A stretch of 64,000 nt of DNA. It comes from Pandoraea pnomenusa. GTDB taxonomy: Bacteria; Pseudomonadota; Gammaproteobacteria; Burkholderiales; Burkholderiaceae. Shown in pieces: positions 1 through 7,966 of this stretch. Under the pieces are notes generated by a model. It did not search any database. It was not told the DNA's origin and worked only from the letters and a program-made list of their open reading frames with translations. The first letter of the stretch is position 1, and the number at the start of each line of letters is the position of its first letter. A program made the translations under genes and the position numbers. The stretch spans positions 4,464,001 to 4,528,000 of the forward strand of contig NZ_CP009553.3 in NCBI RefSeq assembly GCF_000767615.3, written 5' to 3'.

Positions 1-26
1 CGCTTGCAAATCTCGGCAACTTAAAT

Positions 27-45
27 AATAATTATTCTCATTAGT
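27..45. promoter_or_regulatory. Fur box upstream of bfd
   Basis: An AT-rich 19-bp stretch ending in ATTCTCATTAGT matches the classical Fur consensus at about 13 of 19 positions by eye. It lies just upstream of the bfd start, where Fur-Fe(II) would block RNA polymerase. The core AATnATTCTCATT recurs upstream of hemP at 5109-5127, so both genes probably share iron control. Binding itself is inferred. Confidence 0.75.
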
Positions 46-67
46 GTTACATTTTGACGTTTTCATC

Positions 68-328
68 ATGATCGTCTGCGTCTGCAAGTCCGTTTCCGAG
101 CGCCAGATCAAGGCATGCCTCGATGCCGGAGCCACCACCCTGGAAGATCTTCAGATCGACCTGGGCGTTGCGCTGTGCTGCGGCAAGTGCGGCCCGTACG
201 TTCAGGAGATGGTGTCGGGTGTCACGCCGTGCTGCGGTCGGTCGTGCGGTGGCTGCTGTCAATCGGCGCAGGCCGACGCCACGACCGAGGTCGTGTTCAC
301 GCAGCGCGACCTCGCGCTGGCGGCCTGA
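68..328 (+). CDS. bfd: Bacterioferritin-associated ferredoxin (Bfd)
   Basis: This 86-residue [2Fe-2S] protein belongs to the family that donates electrons to bacterioferritin to release stored iron. The expected ligands are visible: C4-x-C6 and C38-x2-C41 (CVC and CGKC). The ATG at 68 is preferred over an upstream GTG at 44 because it places the first ligand cysteine pair at residues 4 and 6, as in known Bfd proteins. The gene follows a Fur box and leads into tonB-exbBD, so it is probably induced by iron starvation. An unusual second cysteine cluster, CCGRSCGGCC at residues 55-64, follows the core domain and is not needed for the standard cluster. Confidence 0.93.
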   Translation: MIVCVCKSVSERQIKACLDAGATTLEDLQIDLGVALCCGKCGPYVQEMVSGVTPCCGRSCGGCCQSAQADATTEVVFTQRDLALAA

Positions 329-470
329 GGCATCCGGCAAGCCCTGACGTCATCCGTTTCGATTTCCCCGTCCCGATGCGGTCTTCACCGCAGCGCGACG
401 CTACGAAGCCAGCCAGGCGTCTCGCGGCGTCATGCGCCAGCCAGCGACCCGTCACCCTCGGAGGTGTCAG

Positions 471-533
471 ATGGAACTCCTGATCGGCTTCGTTTCGACG
501 TTATGTTTATCGTTCTTCCTGTTTCGAAGGTGA
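471..533 (+). CDS. Candidate 20-residue hydrophobic peptide
   Basis: A strong Shine-Dalgarno sequence (GGAGGTG) sits about five bases before an ATG opening a 20-codon frame. The peptide starts MELLIGF and ends FLFRR, with one hydrophobic span and a terminal Arg-Arg, like a single-pass small membrane protein. It lies in the bfd-tonB gap and would be co-transcribed with them. No family is recognised. Expression is not shown, and the frame could be fortuitous. Confidence 0.4.
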   Translation: MELLIGFVSTLCLSFFLFRR

Positions 534-691
534 GTCGGTGCACGGTGCCTGACTCGCTGCATTCGCCGACCGCGCCCCCTGGCGCGGTTTTCCTTTGATC
601 GCACGTCCGGCCATCCCGAACCCCGAGGCTTCGCGCATCGCGCACCACTCGACGTTCATCTGCCGCAAACTAGCGTACCCTAGCCGTTAAC

Positions 692-1414
692 ATGTCGACC
701 GCCGTGCCCCCTGCCGTGACGACTTCCGGTCGTGCGCCCACCTCGATTCGTGACCCGCTGACGTCGCCGCGCGCCATTGTGATCGCGGGCGCGATCGTCG
801 TTCTCCATATCGCCGCCCTGGTCGGTTTGTCGCAGCTGCGCAACGCCCCGGAAAAAGCGACCATCGAACCGACCACCTTCACTGCCACGATCATTCCGCT
901 CACGCCCGCGCCCACGCCGCCGCAACCCGCGCCGCCCAAGCCGCAGCCGGAGCCGCCGAAGCCGCGCGTGACCCCGCCGCCGCCCAAGCCACGCGTGCAG
1001 CCCAGGAATGCCATCACGCAGAAGGCCGAGCCGGTCGCGCCCGCGCCCCAGCCCACGCCGGCCGCCCCGGTGCAGAACGCCGCACCCACCCCGCCGGCGC
1101 CGCCCGCGCCGACACCGGCACCCGCACCGTCCGGTCCGATCGAAGGTCTGGCCGTGAAATGCGAAGAGCCGCGCGTGGTCTATCCGACACAGTCGCGACG
1201 CGTGGGCGAGGAAGGCACGGTCACGCTGCGGCTGGTGATCGACACGCGTGGTGTGGTCGCGAGCGCGAACGTCATCAAGTCGAGCGGCTTCTCGCGGCTG
1301 GATCAGGCCGCCCGCACCGCCGCGCTGGCAATGCGCTGCGCGCCCCCGATGCAAAACGGTCGCGCGGTGGAAGCCGCCGCGACCAAGCCGTTTAACTTCA
1401 ATCTGAACGATTAA
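692..1414 (+). CDS. tonB: Energy transducer TonB
   Basis: This 240-residue periplasm-spanning protein passes proton-motive energy from ExbB-ExbD to outer-membrane siderophore and heme receptors. A cytoplasmic N-terminus is followed by a membrane anchor at about residues 28-47 containing a His, then a long Pro/Ala/Lys-rich spacer at about 70-147. The C-terminal TonB domain from about 160 carries the family signature YPxxSRRxGEEGTVxLR. It opens the tonB-exbB-exbD cluster, 27 bases before exbB, downstream of Fur-controlled bfd. No TonB-dependent receptor is in the window, so the partners are encoded elsewhere. Confidence 0.93.
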   Translation: MSTAVPPAVTTSGRAPTSIRDPLTSPRAIVIAGAIVVLHIAALVGLSQLRNAPEKATIEPTTFTATIIPLTPAPTPPQPAPPKPQPEPPKPRVTPPPPKPRVQPRNAITQKAEPVAPAPQPTPAAPVQNAAPTPPAPPAPTPAPAPSGPIEGLAVKCEEPRVVYPTQSRRVGEEGTVTLRLVIDTRGVVASANVIKSSGFSRLDQAARTAALAMRCAPPMQNGRAVEAAATKPFNFNLND

Positions 1415-1441
1415 CGAACTGGATCTCCCGAGGAACGCAAA

Positions 1442-2182
1442 ATGCAAGAGTATGGTTTGAGCCACGTCTGGGCACAGGGCGATTTCGTCACCCGAGCCAT
1501 CGCGATCGTGCTGCTGGTGATGTCGGTGCTGTCCTGGACGGTCATTATCATCAAGGGCACGCAAGTCTTCCGCCTGAGCCGCCTCACGCGCTCCGCCGAA
1601 CCCGATTTCTGGCATTCGGAGAACTTCTCCGCCGGTTTGCAGAAGCTCGGCGAATCGGGCCAGAACAATCCGTTCCTCGCGCTGGCCCTCGCCGGTCAGG
1701 ACGCCGCCGAGCATCATCGCCAGAGCCAGCCGCATCTGCACGACAAGATGGACGTGAGCGACTGGATCACGCGCGCGCTCAAGAATTCGGTGGACGACAC
1801 GGTCTCGCGCCTGCAAAGCGGCCTGGCCATGCTCGCCTCGATCGGCTCGACGTCGCCGTTCGTGGGATTGTTCGGTACGGTGTGGGGCATCTACCACGCG
1901 CTGCTGGCGATCGGCGCCTCGGGTCAGACGACCATCGACAAGGTGGCAGGCCCGGTGGGCGAAGCCCTCATCATGACCGCGTTCGGTCTGTTCGTCGCCA
2001 TCCCGGCCGTGCTCGGGTTCAACGCGCTCACGCGCGCCAACAAGGGCATCGTCTCGAAGCTCAACCGCTTCGCCCACAGCCTGCACGCCTATTTCCTGAC
2101 CGGCGCGAGCCTGCACTCGACGCAGTTCGCCAGCAACGTCACGCCGGTGCGCAAGCCGTCCACGCCGGCCAGCGCCAGCTAA
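1442..2182 (+). CDS. exbB: ExbB proton channel subunit
   Basis: This 246-residue inner-membrane protein of the MotA/TolQ/ExbB family forms the pentameric channel that powers TonB. Three hydrophobic segments are visible at about residues 18-39, 130-160 and 175-200, with the long cytoplasmic loop between the first two that typifies ExbB. The conserved TSPFVGLFGTVWGI segment is present at the start of the second helix. The gene is preceded by an AGGAA ribosome-binding site and lies between tonB and exbD. TolQ is the main alternative, but the tonB neighbour favours ExbB. Confidence 0.93.
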   Translation: MQEYGLSHVWAQGDFVTRAIAIVLLVMSVLSWTVIIIKGTQVFRLSRLTRSAEPDFWHSENFSAGLQKLGESGQNNPFLALALAGQDAAEHHRQSQPHLHDKMDVSDWITRALKNSVDDTVSRLQSGLAMLASIGSTSPFVGLFGTVWGIYHALLAIGASGQTTIDKVAGPVGEALIMTAFGLFVAIPAVLGFNALTRANKGIVSKLNRFAHSLHAYFLTGASLHSTQFASNVTPVRKPSTPASAS

Positions 2183-2209
2183 GCCGGCGCACGAAACAAG
2201 GAGTTCGCC

Positions 2210-2635
<426 letters not shown>

Positions 2636-2692
2636 TCCGCACGCGTTCCACCGATCCGACGCTTCGCGCAAGTCGAAGCCGTCGCAGTACAC

Positions 2693-2721
2693 AAAGCGCG
2701 GTGCCGGTCACCGCGCTTTTT
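2693..2721 (+). terminator. Rho-independent terminator after exbD
   Basis: An 11-bp perfect stem (AAAGCGCGGTG with CACCGCGCTTT) and a five-base loop run directly into TTTTT. It closes the tonB-exbBD transcript. Confidence 0.85.
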
Positions 2722-2956
2722 CCATCCCCGCCCTTGCCCCGGCGCCGTCACCGCCCGCGCAGACTCGCTCGACTTTCCCGCCTCTCTCCCATCACTTTTC
2801 CGCCATTTCCCGATGAAGTTCACGCATTGTTCCAATCGGGTAACAATGCTTCCAGCGTTACGGGCTACTCCCGGTACCGGCCACCCCGATATAGTGGGGA
2901 CATGACATTGGACGCGTCACGCCGCCCTGGCGCGCGCCCCCACAGGAGATTGCCCC
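2722..2956. other. Intergenic region before the pirin gene
   Basis: No credible coding frame is seen between the exbD terminator and the pirin start. The last 15 bases hold an ACAGGAGAT ribosome-binding site. The sequence must carry the pirin promoter, but no convincing -35/-10 pair or operator stands out. Confidence 0.5.
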
Positions 2957-3859
2957 ATGAGCACCACCTTCGCCCGTCCGGTCGCCCGTGTCTTCACGGC
3001 AGCGCAAACGCAGGAAGGCGCCGGTTTTCACGTCAACCGCCCCTTCCCCACGCGCATGATGATGGACTTCGATCCGTTCCTGCTGCTCGACGAGATGGGT
3101 CCGATGCAGGTGGCCCCCGGCGACGCCAAGGGCGCGCCTGACCATCCGCACCGCGGTTTCGAGACCGTCACGTACCTGCTCGCCGGAGAAATGGAGCACC
3201 GCGACTCGCAAGGGCACGCCGGCAAGCTCACGCCCGGCGACGTGCAATGGATGACGGCCGGTGCGGGTGTGATCCACTCCGAAATGCCGTCGCAGGCCTT
3301 CCAGCAACGCGGCGGCGAAATGCACGGCTTTCAGCTCTGGGTGAACCTGCCGCGCACGGACAAGATGATGACGCCACGCTATCAGGAGCTGCCGGCTGCC
3401 GGCATCCCGAACGCAACGAGCGAAGACGGCAAGGTGTCGGTGCGCGTGATCGCCGGCGAGGCGTTGGGCACACGCGCCGCCATCGAGACGCGCACGCCGA
3501 TCCTGTACCAGCACTTCACGCTGCAACCGCAGGCGCTGCTCGATCATCCCGTGCCCGCCGACTTCAACGTGTTCGCCTACGTGATCGACGGCGAAGGCAA
3601 TTTCGGTGCCGAGCCCGTTGCCGCCAAGGCGCATCAGATGGTCGTGTTCGGCAACGACGGCGAGAGCATTACCGTGCGCAACGATGGCGATCGGCCAGTG
3701 TCGTTCCTGCTGATCGGCGGCAAGCCGCTGGGCGAGCCGGTGGCACGCTACGGCCCGTTCGTGATGAACACCGAGAGCGAGATCCGCCAGGCGATCCTCG
3801 ACTTCCAGGCGGGTCGCATGGGCCGCATCCCGGCCTCGGGCGCGGGCGCGTCTGCCTAA
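2957..3859 (+). CDS. Pirin family protein
   Basis: This 300-residue bicupin belongs to the pirin family, whose bacterial members can show quercetin 2,3-dioxygenase activity. The N-terminal cupin carries the metal ligands at His63, His65, His107 and Glu109, within HPHRGFET and VIHSEM, spaced as in characterised pirins. The C-terminal pirin domain follows from about residue 180. It stands alone between the exbD terminator and a long hairpin before the OsmC gene, so it is probably a single transcription unit. The physiological substrate cannot be read from sequence; a stress or quinone-related role is only family-level inference. Confidence 0.9.
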   Translation: MSTTFARPVARVFTAAQTQEGAGFHVNRPFPTRMMMDFDPFLLLDEMGPMQVAPGDAKGAPDHPHRGFETVTYLLAGEMEHRDSQGHAGKLTPGDVQWMTAGAGVIHSEMPSQAFQQRGGEMHGFQLWVNLPRTDKMMTPRYQELPAAGIPNATSEDGKVSVRVIAGEALGTRAAIETRTPILYQHFTLQPQALLDHPVPADFNVFAYVIDGEGNFGAEPVAAKAHQMVVFGNDGESITVRNDGDRPVSFLLIGGKPLGEPVARYGPFVMNTESEIRQAILDFQAGRMGRIPASGAGASA

Positions 3860-3925
3860 GGGCAGCGTCCCCGGCCGCACGACAGCAGCATCCGGCGCGG
3901 CGCAAGCCGCCCCATCGTTCGCACC

Positions 3926-3991
3926 GGCCCGGCGAATTTGGGTCACAATGACACTCATTGAGTGCATCGTGGCCCATACGTTCGCCGGGCC
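3926..3991 (+). other. Long nested RNA hairpin between pirin and OsmC genes
   Basis: Three stems nest inside one another: GGCCCGGCGAA (3926-3936) with TTCGCCGGGCC (3981-3991), GGGTCAC with GTGGCCC (one G-U pair), and CACTC with GAGTG around a three-base loop. GTTTTC follows. On the + strand it could act as a terminator for the pirin gene or as a leader element of the OsmC gene 30 bases downstream. Confidence 0.5.
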
Positions 3992-4020
3992 GTTTTCATC
4001 CAGCCCCCACAGGAGCCGCC

Positions 4021-4431
4021 ATGGCTGCAGAAGCGATTGTCACCGCCCATCTGGGCGCCGCCGGTTACACCACGCGTCTCTCGGACGGCAAACACGAATG
4101 GATCGCCGACGAGCCCGAAACGCTCGGCGGTGCGGACCTCGGTCCGGCCCCGACGGCGCTGCTGCTCTCGAGCCTGGGCGCATGCACATCGATCACGTTG
4201 CAAATGTATGCGCGCCGCAAGGAGTGGCCGCTCAAGGATGTGAAGGTGACGCTCGCGATGAATCCGGATGGCAAACCGCCGATGGGGACCACGCAGATCA
4301 CGCGCAAGATCGAGCTGGGCGGGGATCTGTCCGAGGAGCAGCGTCAGCGTCTCTTGGAAATCGCCAATGCGTGCCCAATTCACAAGGTGTTGTCGGGCAC
4401 CATCGCCATCGACAGTTCGCTGGTCGAGTAA
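4021..4431 (+). CDS. OsmC family protein
   Basis: This 136-residue protein has the OsmC/Ohr fold, whose members reduce organic peroxides with two cysteines. Cys55 lies in LLSSLGACTSITL at the start of the long central helix and Cys118 in ANACPIHKVL, the two expected redox positions. The ATG at 4021 is chosen because CACAGGAGCC precedes it and it begins at the natural family N-terminus. It is closer to the general YhfA-like OsmC group than to Ohr. A long hairpin immediately upstream may influence its expression. Confidence 0.88.
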   Translation: MAAEAIVTAHLGAAGYTTRLSDGKHEWIADEPETLGGADLGPAPTALLLSSLGACTSITLQMYARRKEWPLKDVKVTLAMNPDGKPPMGTTQITRKIELGGDLSEEQRQRLLEIANACPIHKVLSGTIAIDSSLVE

Positions 4432-4505
4432 GATCCGGCGCGCGCACGGCCTCTCGCTCCATGGCGACGCGAGGCCGGCCGTCATCGATTGAAGGGGAAA
4501 TAGTC

Positions 4506-4976
4506 TTGCAGTACGAACATCTCATCGAGGTCAACGACCTTCTGAATCCGCTGGCCTTCGCGCTGTCCCGCGACCAATTGTGGCGAGGCCTGGTACTGCG
4601 CGCCGAGCAGCCGGAATCCTTTGTGCTGGGGCTGGACAAGTGCATCGTGCACGAACGCACCGACGACACGCTCACCCGCGAGCTGCGCTTCGGCGAGGCG
4701 GTAGTGCGCGATCGCGTGATCTTCGAAGCCCAGCAATCGGTCCGCTACGAGACGGCCGCCACCGACCAGCACGCCGGCGGCTCGCTCACGATGCGAATCG
4801 AAGAGCCCACGCCCACGCATTATTTCGTGCGCTTCACCTACAGCACCACGCTGCCGGAAGACGCCGCGACGGCCGATACCCGCTACAGCGAATTTGTGAA
4901 ATCCGCCTATCGCGAAGCGGACATCGACACGGTGGCCCAGATTCGCGCCCTCGCGGAGCAGGGCGCACTGGGCTGA
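4506..4976 (+). CDS. SRPBCC-fold protein, AtaL-like (DUF1857)
   Basis: This 156-residue protein begins at a TTG with a good GAAGGGGA ribosome-binding site; no ATG exists at the family's N-terminus (QYEHLIEVND). The sequence has the DUF1857/AtaL-like pattern: an N-terminal strand with 'EHLIEVND', a central DRVIFEAQQSVRYET strand pair, and a C-terminal helix with SAYREADIDTVAQIR. The SRPBCC fold binds hydrophobic small molecules, but no ligand or reaction is known for this subgroup. It follows the OsmC gene by 74 bases and may be co-transcribed. Confidence 0.75.
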   Translation: MQYEHLIEVNDLLNPLAFALSRDQLWRGLVLRAEQPESFVLGLDKCIVHERTDDTLTRELRFGEAVVRDRVIFEAQQSVRYETAATDQHAGGSLTMRIEEPTPTHYFVRFTYSTTLPEDAATADTRYSEFVKSAYREADIDTVAQIRALAEQGALG

Positions 4977-5108
4977 ACGCCCGCCCCACAGGGCATTGCC
5001 GGACACCACCGTACGGCGCCGGTCCGATGCCGGTCATCCTTCGGCATCGGACCAATTAGCAAAAATCTATTCCAGAGAATACGACAATAGCCAAATTCAA
5101 ATACAAAT

Positions 5109-5127
5109 GGGAATGATTCTCATTTAA
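5109..5127. promoter_or_regulatory. Fur box upstream of hemP
   Basis: The 19-bp sequence GGGAATGATTCTCATTTAA matches the Fur consensus at about 12 of 19 positions, including the contiguous core AATGAT and TCATT. It lies 27 bases before the hemP start in an AT-rich promoter. The core is shared with the bfd box at 27-45. Confidence 0.75.
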
Positions 5128-5153
5128 TATTCATCTCACAGTCAGCCACACGG

Positions 5154-5411
5154 ATGAGCGAGATGACCGCAAGCCACACCACTGCCCGCCAGACCACGCC
5201 CGCAACGGCGCCGCGCCGCACCCTGTCGGTGTCGACGACGCGCACGCAGGCGGCCAGTCCGGCGGCGGAAAAGCCGGCCAGCCACGCCACGGGACGCGTG
5301 CTCACGAGCGATCACCTGTTGCAGGGCACGCAGTGCGTGAACATCCTGCACAACGGACAGACGTACCAGCTGCGCGCCACGCGCTACGGCAAGTTGATCC
5401 TGACGAAGTAA
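5154..5411 (+). CDS. hemP: Hemin uptake protein HemP
   Basis: This 85-residue protein has a disordered Ala/Thr-rich N-terminus and a C-terminal HemP domain of about 40 residues (RVLTSDHLLQGTQCVNILHNGQ, then YQLRATRYGKLILTK). HemP genes in beta-proteobacteria sit in front of heme receptor genes and respond to Fur; related small proteins have been linked to transcriptional activation of heme uptake. Here a Fur box lies just upstream but no heme receptor, hemin ABC transporter or degradation gene follows, so the gene is an orphan. A second in-frame ATG five codons in (MTASHTT) could also start it. Confidence 0.88.
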   Translation: MSEMTASHTTARQTTPATAPRRTLSVSTTRTQAASPAAEKPASHATGRVLTSDHLLQGTQCVNILHNGQTYQLRATRYGKLILTK

Positions 5412-5682
5412 GCGATTGAATCTGCAAGCATTTTGGCGGTGGCGAGACCACGACCTCGCCGCCACCTTCACCGAGTTTTGTGGGGACCACCTCGCCTAAG
5501 AGGTGTTTGGCAGTAGCCAGCGAACGCAACGCGATCCCATGTAGTTACGGCAAGCCCCTCTCTACCTGCGTTGCGCGCCAGCCAAGCCGCTTTTTTTGTC
5601 CACCCACACGGGTTTCATTGATGTTCTCCTCGCGGCGCCGCCTGCAAGCCTCAGGCACGCCGTCCGGCCTGACAAGCCCTTG
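5412..5682 (+). other. Non-coding, hairpin-rich region downstream of hemP
   Basis: This stretch lacks a convincing gene on either strand. It holds a GGTGGCGAG...CTCGCCGCCACC imperfect inverted repeat near 5433-5466, a clean hairpin CACCTC-GCCTAA-GAGGTG at 5488-5505, and ends at a + strand terminator at 5683. The layout suits a long structured 3' UTR of hemP or a separate small RNA. It could also be a dispersed repeat. Confidence 0.4.
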
Positions 5683-5706
5683 ACCCATCCGCGAGGATGG
5701 GTTTTT
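5683..5706 (+). terminator. Rho-independent terminator
   Basis: An 8-bp stem ACCCATCC-GCGA-GGATGGGT is followed by TTTTTC. The orientation is + strand, so it ends transcription from hemP or from a small RNA in the preceding 270 bases, just before the convergent GlcG-like gene. Confidence 0.8.
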
Positions 5707-5713
5707 CTTTACA

Positions 5714-6121
5714 TCACTTCGCGGTGACGGCAGCAATGCCCGCCCGGGCGATCTGCGCGTCTTGCGCCGACTTCACACCCGAGACGCCGACCGCGCCGAT
5801 CACATCGCCGTTGACAACGATGGGCACGCCGCCTTCGAGCATGGCGGTGTTCGGCGCGCTCAGGAACGCGAAGCGGCCGCCATTGATCATCTCTTCGAAC
5901 GCACCGCTCTCGCGACGGCCGACGGCCGAGGTCTGCGCCTTGCCAAGCGACATCATGGCGGTGCTGGGCGCCGCGCCGTCCATGCGGTGCAGCGACAGCG
6001 CGTGACCGCCGTCGTCGACGATCGTGATGCATACGTTCCAGCCGTTCGCGCTGGCTTCGGCCACGGCGGCGGCGTTGATCTTCTGCACGTCTTCAACAGT
6101 CAGGACTGCTTTCGTCTTCAT
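5714..6121 (-). CDS. GlcG/HbpS family protein (DUF336)
   Basis: This 135-residue protein belongs to the GlcG/HbpS-like family, a small alpha/beta fold with reported heme-binding members. Family features are present in order: an N-terminal helix ALTV-type segment (LTVEDVQKINAAAVAEA), the VCITIVDDGGHALSLHRMDGA strand pair, and the C-terminal GGVPIVVNGDVIGAVGVSG motif. It has no signal peptide, so it is cytoplasmic here. It stands alone downstream of the ydcF-like gene on the same strand. The nearby Fur-controlled hemP makes a heme link tempting, but the two are convergent and separately terminated. Confidence 0.8.
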   Translation of the reverse strand: MKTKAVLTVEDVQKINAAAVAEASANGWNVCITIVDDGGHALSLHRMDGAAPSTAMMSLGKAQTSAVGRRESGAFEEMINGGRFAFLSAPNTAMLEGGVPIVVNGDVIGAVGVSGVKSAQDAQIARAGIAAVTAK

Positions 6122-6151
6122 ACGTCTCTCTCATTCAGGGTTGGCAATTCA

Positions 6152-6176
6152 GGAAGCCGCGCCGGGCGCGGCTTCC
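6152..6176. other. Perfect inverted repeat between ydcF-like and GlcG-like genes
   Basis: GGAAGCCGCGCC and its exact complement flank a single G, giving a very stable hairpin. It lies downstream of the ydcF-like stop on the minus strand, but no T-run follows, so it would be a weak terminator or RNA-stabilising element rather than a canonical terminator. Confidence 0.5.
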
Positions 6177-6235
6177 GCGGAAATCCGCCTGCGACGATGC
6201 CTCCGGCACGTGACATCGCGCAGGCAACGGACCGC

Positions 6236-7033
6236 TCAGTGCCCTACGGCCAGCGCCATCCACTCGCGCAGCGCCTGTCGCGTCCTGCGCAAACCGTCGA
6301 GTGTCGGCCACATGCCGGGCACGGCATCCGGGTCGAGGTTGCTCGCATTGCAGCACGGCGCGGGTACCACCGTGAGTCCAGCGCGCTCGAACTGATCGCG
6401 GGCGCGGCGCATATGCCAGGCACTCGTGACCAGATAGACGCGCGACACGCCGGCGTTGGTCAGCATGCGCGCGCTGAAGATGGCGTTTTGCGCCGTGTTC
6501 AGTGATTGTCCTTCGGTCCAGCGCACCGGCACGCCGAATTCCTCGGTGGCGACCTGCGCCATCAGACGCCCCTCGACCGCCTGTCCGCTCGGGCTGCCGC
6601 CGGACATGAGCACCGGGAGGTGCGTCTCACGGGCGAGAAACGCGCCGTAGCGCACCCGTGCAAGCGTCTCCGTGCTCAGGTCGGCATCCTTGCGCCAGCC
6701 CTTGCTGGCGTATTCGGTAGCGTTGACGCTGGTGCCGCCGCCGAGGATCACCACGGCCTGTGGCAGCGCCGCCGCCGTGGCCGGATGCTGTCGCGCAGCG
6801 TCGTACGCCTTGAGATCGACCGGCTTTCCCACCTCGAGCCCATACGCGATCTGCCGGGCGAACCACGGCATGGCCTGCAGCCAGAGCACCCCGGCCGCGA
6901 GCACGGCCAGCGTCCTCCCGGTGCGCGGCCAGCGCCGCCAGCTCACGAGCGAGAGCACCGCGAGCACAAGCACATTGGCTGGCGGCAGAAACAAGCTGAC
7001 GAGGAGGTTCCGGGCGAGCCAATCGAAGGGCAT
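6236..7033 (-). CDS. YdcF family (DUF218) membrane-anchored protein
   Basis: This 265-residue protein has two N-terminal hydrophobic segments (about residues 10-30 and 40-58) and a large DUF218 domain typical of the YdcF/SanA/ElyC group. Recognisable elements are VILGGGTSVNATEY, LPVLMSGGSPSG, a central WTEGQSLNTAQNAIFSA and VYLVTSAWHMRRA. ElyC relatives affect envelope and peptidoglycan integrity in E. coli; the reaction is unknown. It is divergent from the ThiE-like gene. Confidence 0.85.
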   Translation of the reverse strand: MPFDWLARNLLVSLFLPPANVLVLAVLSLVSWRRWPRTGRTLAVLAAGVLWLQAMPWFARQIAYGLEVGKPVDLKAYDAARQHPATAAALPQAVVILGGGTSVNATEYASKGWRKDADLSTETLARVRYGAFLARETHLPVLMSGGSPSGQAVEGRLMAQVATEEFGVPVRWTEGQSLNTAQNAIFSARMLTNAGVSRVYLVTSAWHMRRARDQFERAGLTVVPAPCCNASNLDPDAVPGMWPTLDGLRRTRQALREWMALAVGH

Positions 7034-7228
7034 CCCGCCAGTCTACTGGACTGCACACGCGAGTGCATCCATTCTCTACGCCAGGGCGCCCACTGGCGCG
7101 CCGCGCACCGTTGCGCGCAAGCTTGCCGGGGCCGGCGTCACGGCACGACTCCACGCCGCAACCCGAAGCGACGCCTCTCCGTACTTTCCTCAGGACGTTC
7201 GCGCCGGCATTCCGGTTACACTTCGCGC

Positions 7229-7867
7229 ATGCCCGACGACCTCACCGCCGACTTGGCCACGCTTCCCCGTCAATTGCTGGTGACGCCCGACGTCACCTCA
7301 CGCACCCAGATCGCCACCTTCGCGTCGCAGCTCGCGCAAGCGCTGGCTCGCGGCATTCGGCTCGTACAACTTCGCAACCGGTCGCTCGACGCCGACGGCT
7401 ATCGCGCCCTTGCGGAGAGCGCGCTGGCCCTGACGCATGCGGCCGGGGCGCAACTCATCCTCAATCCACCGCGCGACGTGGCGGACCTTTGGCTCGACAT
7501 TGCCAGCGGCAAGCATGCCGGCACGGTCCCGCAGGCCGACGGCTGGCACCTGACGAGCGAGCGGCTCATGGCGAGCCAGACGCGTCCAGCGGGCTGGCGA
7601 CGGGTGAGTGCCGCGTGTCATGACGCAGCCCAGCTCGCGCAGGCCGGCCGACTCGAACTCGACTTCGTGACGCTGTCCCCCGTACTCGCCACCGCCACGC
7701 ATCCGGAGGCCACGCCGCTCGGCTGGCCCGCATTCACGGCCCTTGCGGCACAGGCCACGCTGCCGGTGTTCGCGCTCGGCGGCATGCGTGCCGACATGCT
7801 CTCGAACGCGCGCCACGCCGGCGCCTACGGCATCGCCGCGATCCGCGCGTTCTGGCCTACGGCCTGA
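7229..7867 (+). CDS. Thiamine phosphate synthase-like protein (ThiE/TenI family)
   Basis: This 212-residue TIM barrel resembles the ThiE/TenI superfamily. The LVQLRNRSLD segment matches the start of the family's phosphate/HMP-PP binding region, and FVTLSPVLATATHP plus VFALGGMRADMLSNARHAGAYGIAAIRAFW match the C-terminal strands. In many beta-proteobacteria this domain is the C-terminal half of a Nudix (MutT)-ThiE-like fusion; here it stands alone. Key thiazole-binding residues are not all evident, so it may have a different role from true ThiE. The ATG at 7229 is selected as the first at the family N-terminus; the upstream frame is low-complexity. Confidence 0.72.
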   Translation: MPDDLTADLATLPRQLLVTPDVTSRTQIATFASQLAQALARGIRLVQLRNRSLDADGYRALAESALALTHAAGAQLILNPPRDVADLWLDIASGKHAGTVPQADGWHLTSERLMASQTRPAGWRRVSAACHDAAQLAQAGRLELDFVTLSPVLATATHPEATPLGWPAFTALAAQATLPVFALGGMRADMLSNARHAGAYGIAAIRAFWPTA

Positions 7868-7884
7868 GGCCCCCTCAAAACGAC

Positions 7885-7908
7885 AAAGGGGCGGATTCAA
7901 TCCGCCCC
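7885..7908 (-). terminator. Likely terminator for katA
   Basis: An 8-bp stem GGGGCGGA-TTCAA-TCCGCCCC lies 60 bases beyond the katA stop. On the minus strand it is followed by TTTGTCGTTTT, an interrupted T-run. It may also serve the convergent ThiE-like gene. Confidence 0.6.
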
Positions 7909-7966
7909 CGGGTGCGCGCCGCCGATGGCGTCGCAGTACCGCTGACTCCCTGATCGCCGGCGTCGC

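Noticed and set aside
5302..5529. A 75-codon minus-strand frame overlapping hemP
   Set aside because: It covers hemP coding sequence antisense and has no ribosome-binding site or recognised motif; the region is better read as non-coding.
5412..5682. 6S RNA or tmRNA
   Set aside because: The GGTGTTTGGCAG stretch recalls 6S loosely, but the closing stem and central bubble are not evident and the gene neighbours are wrong.
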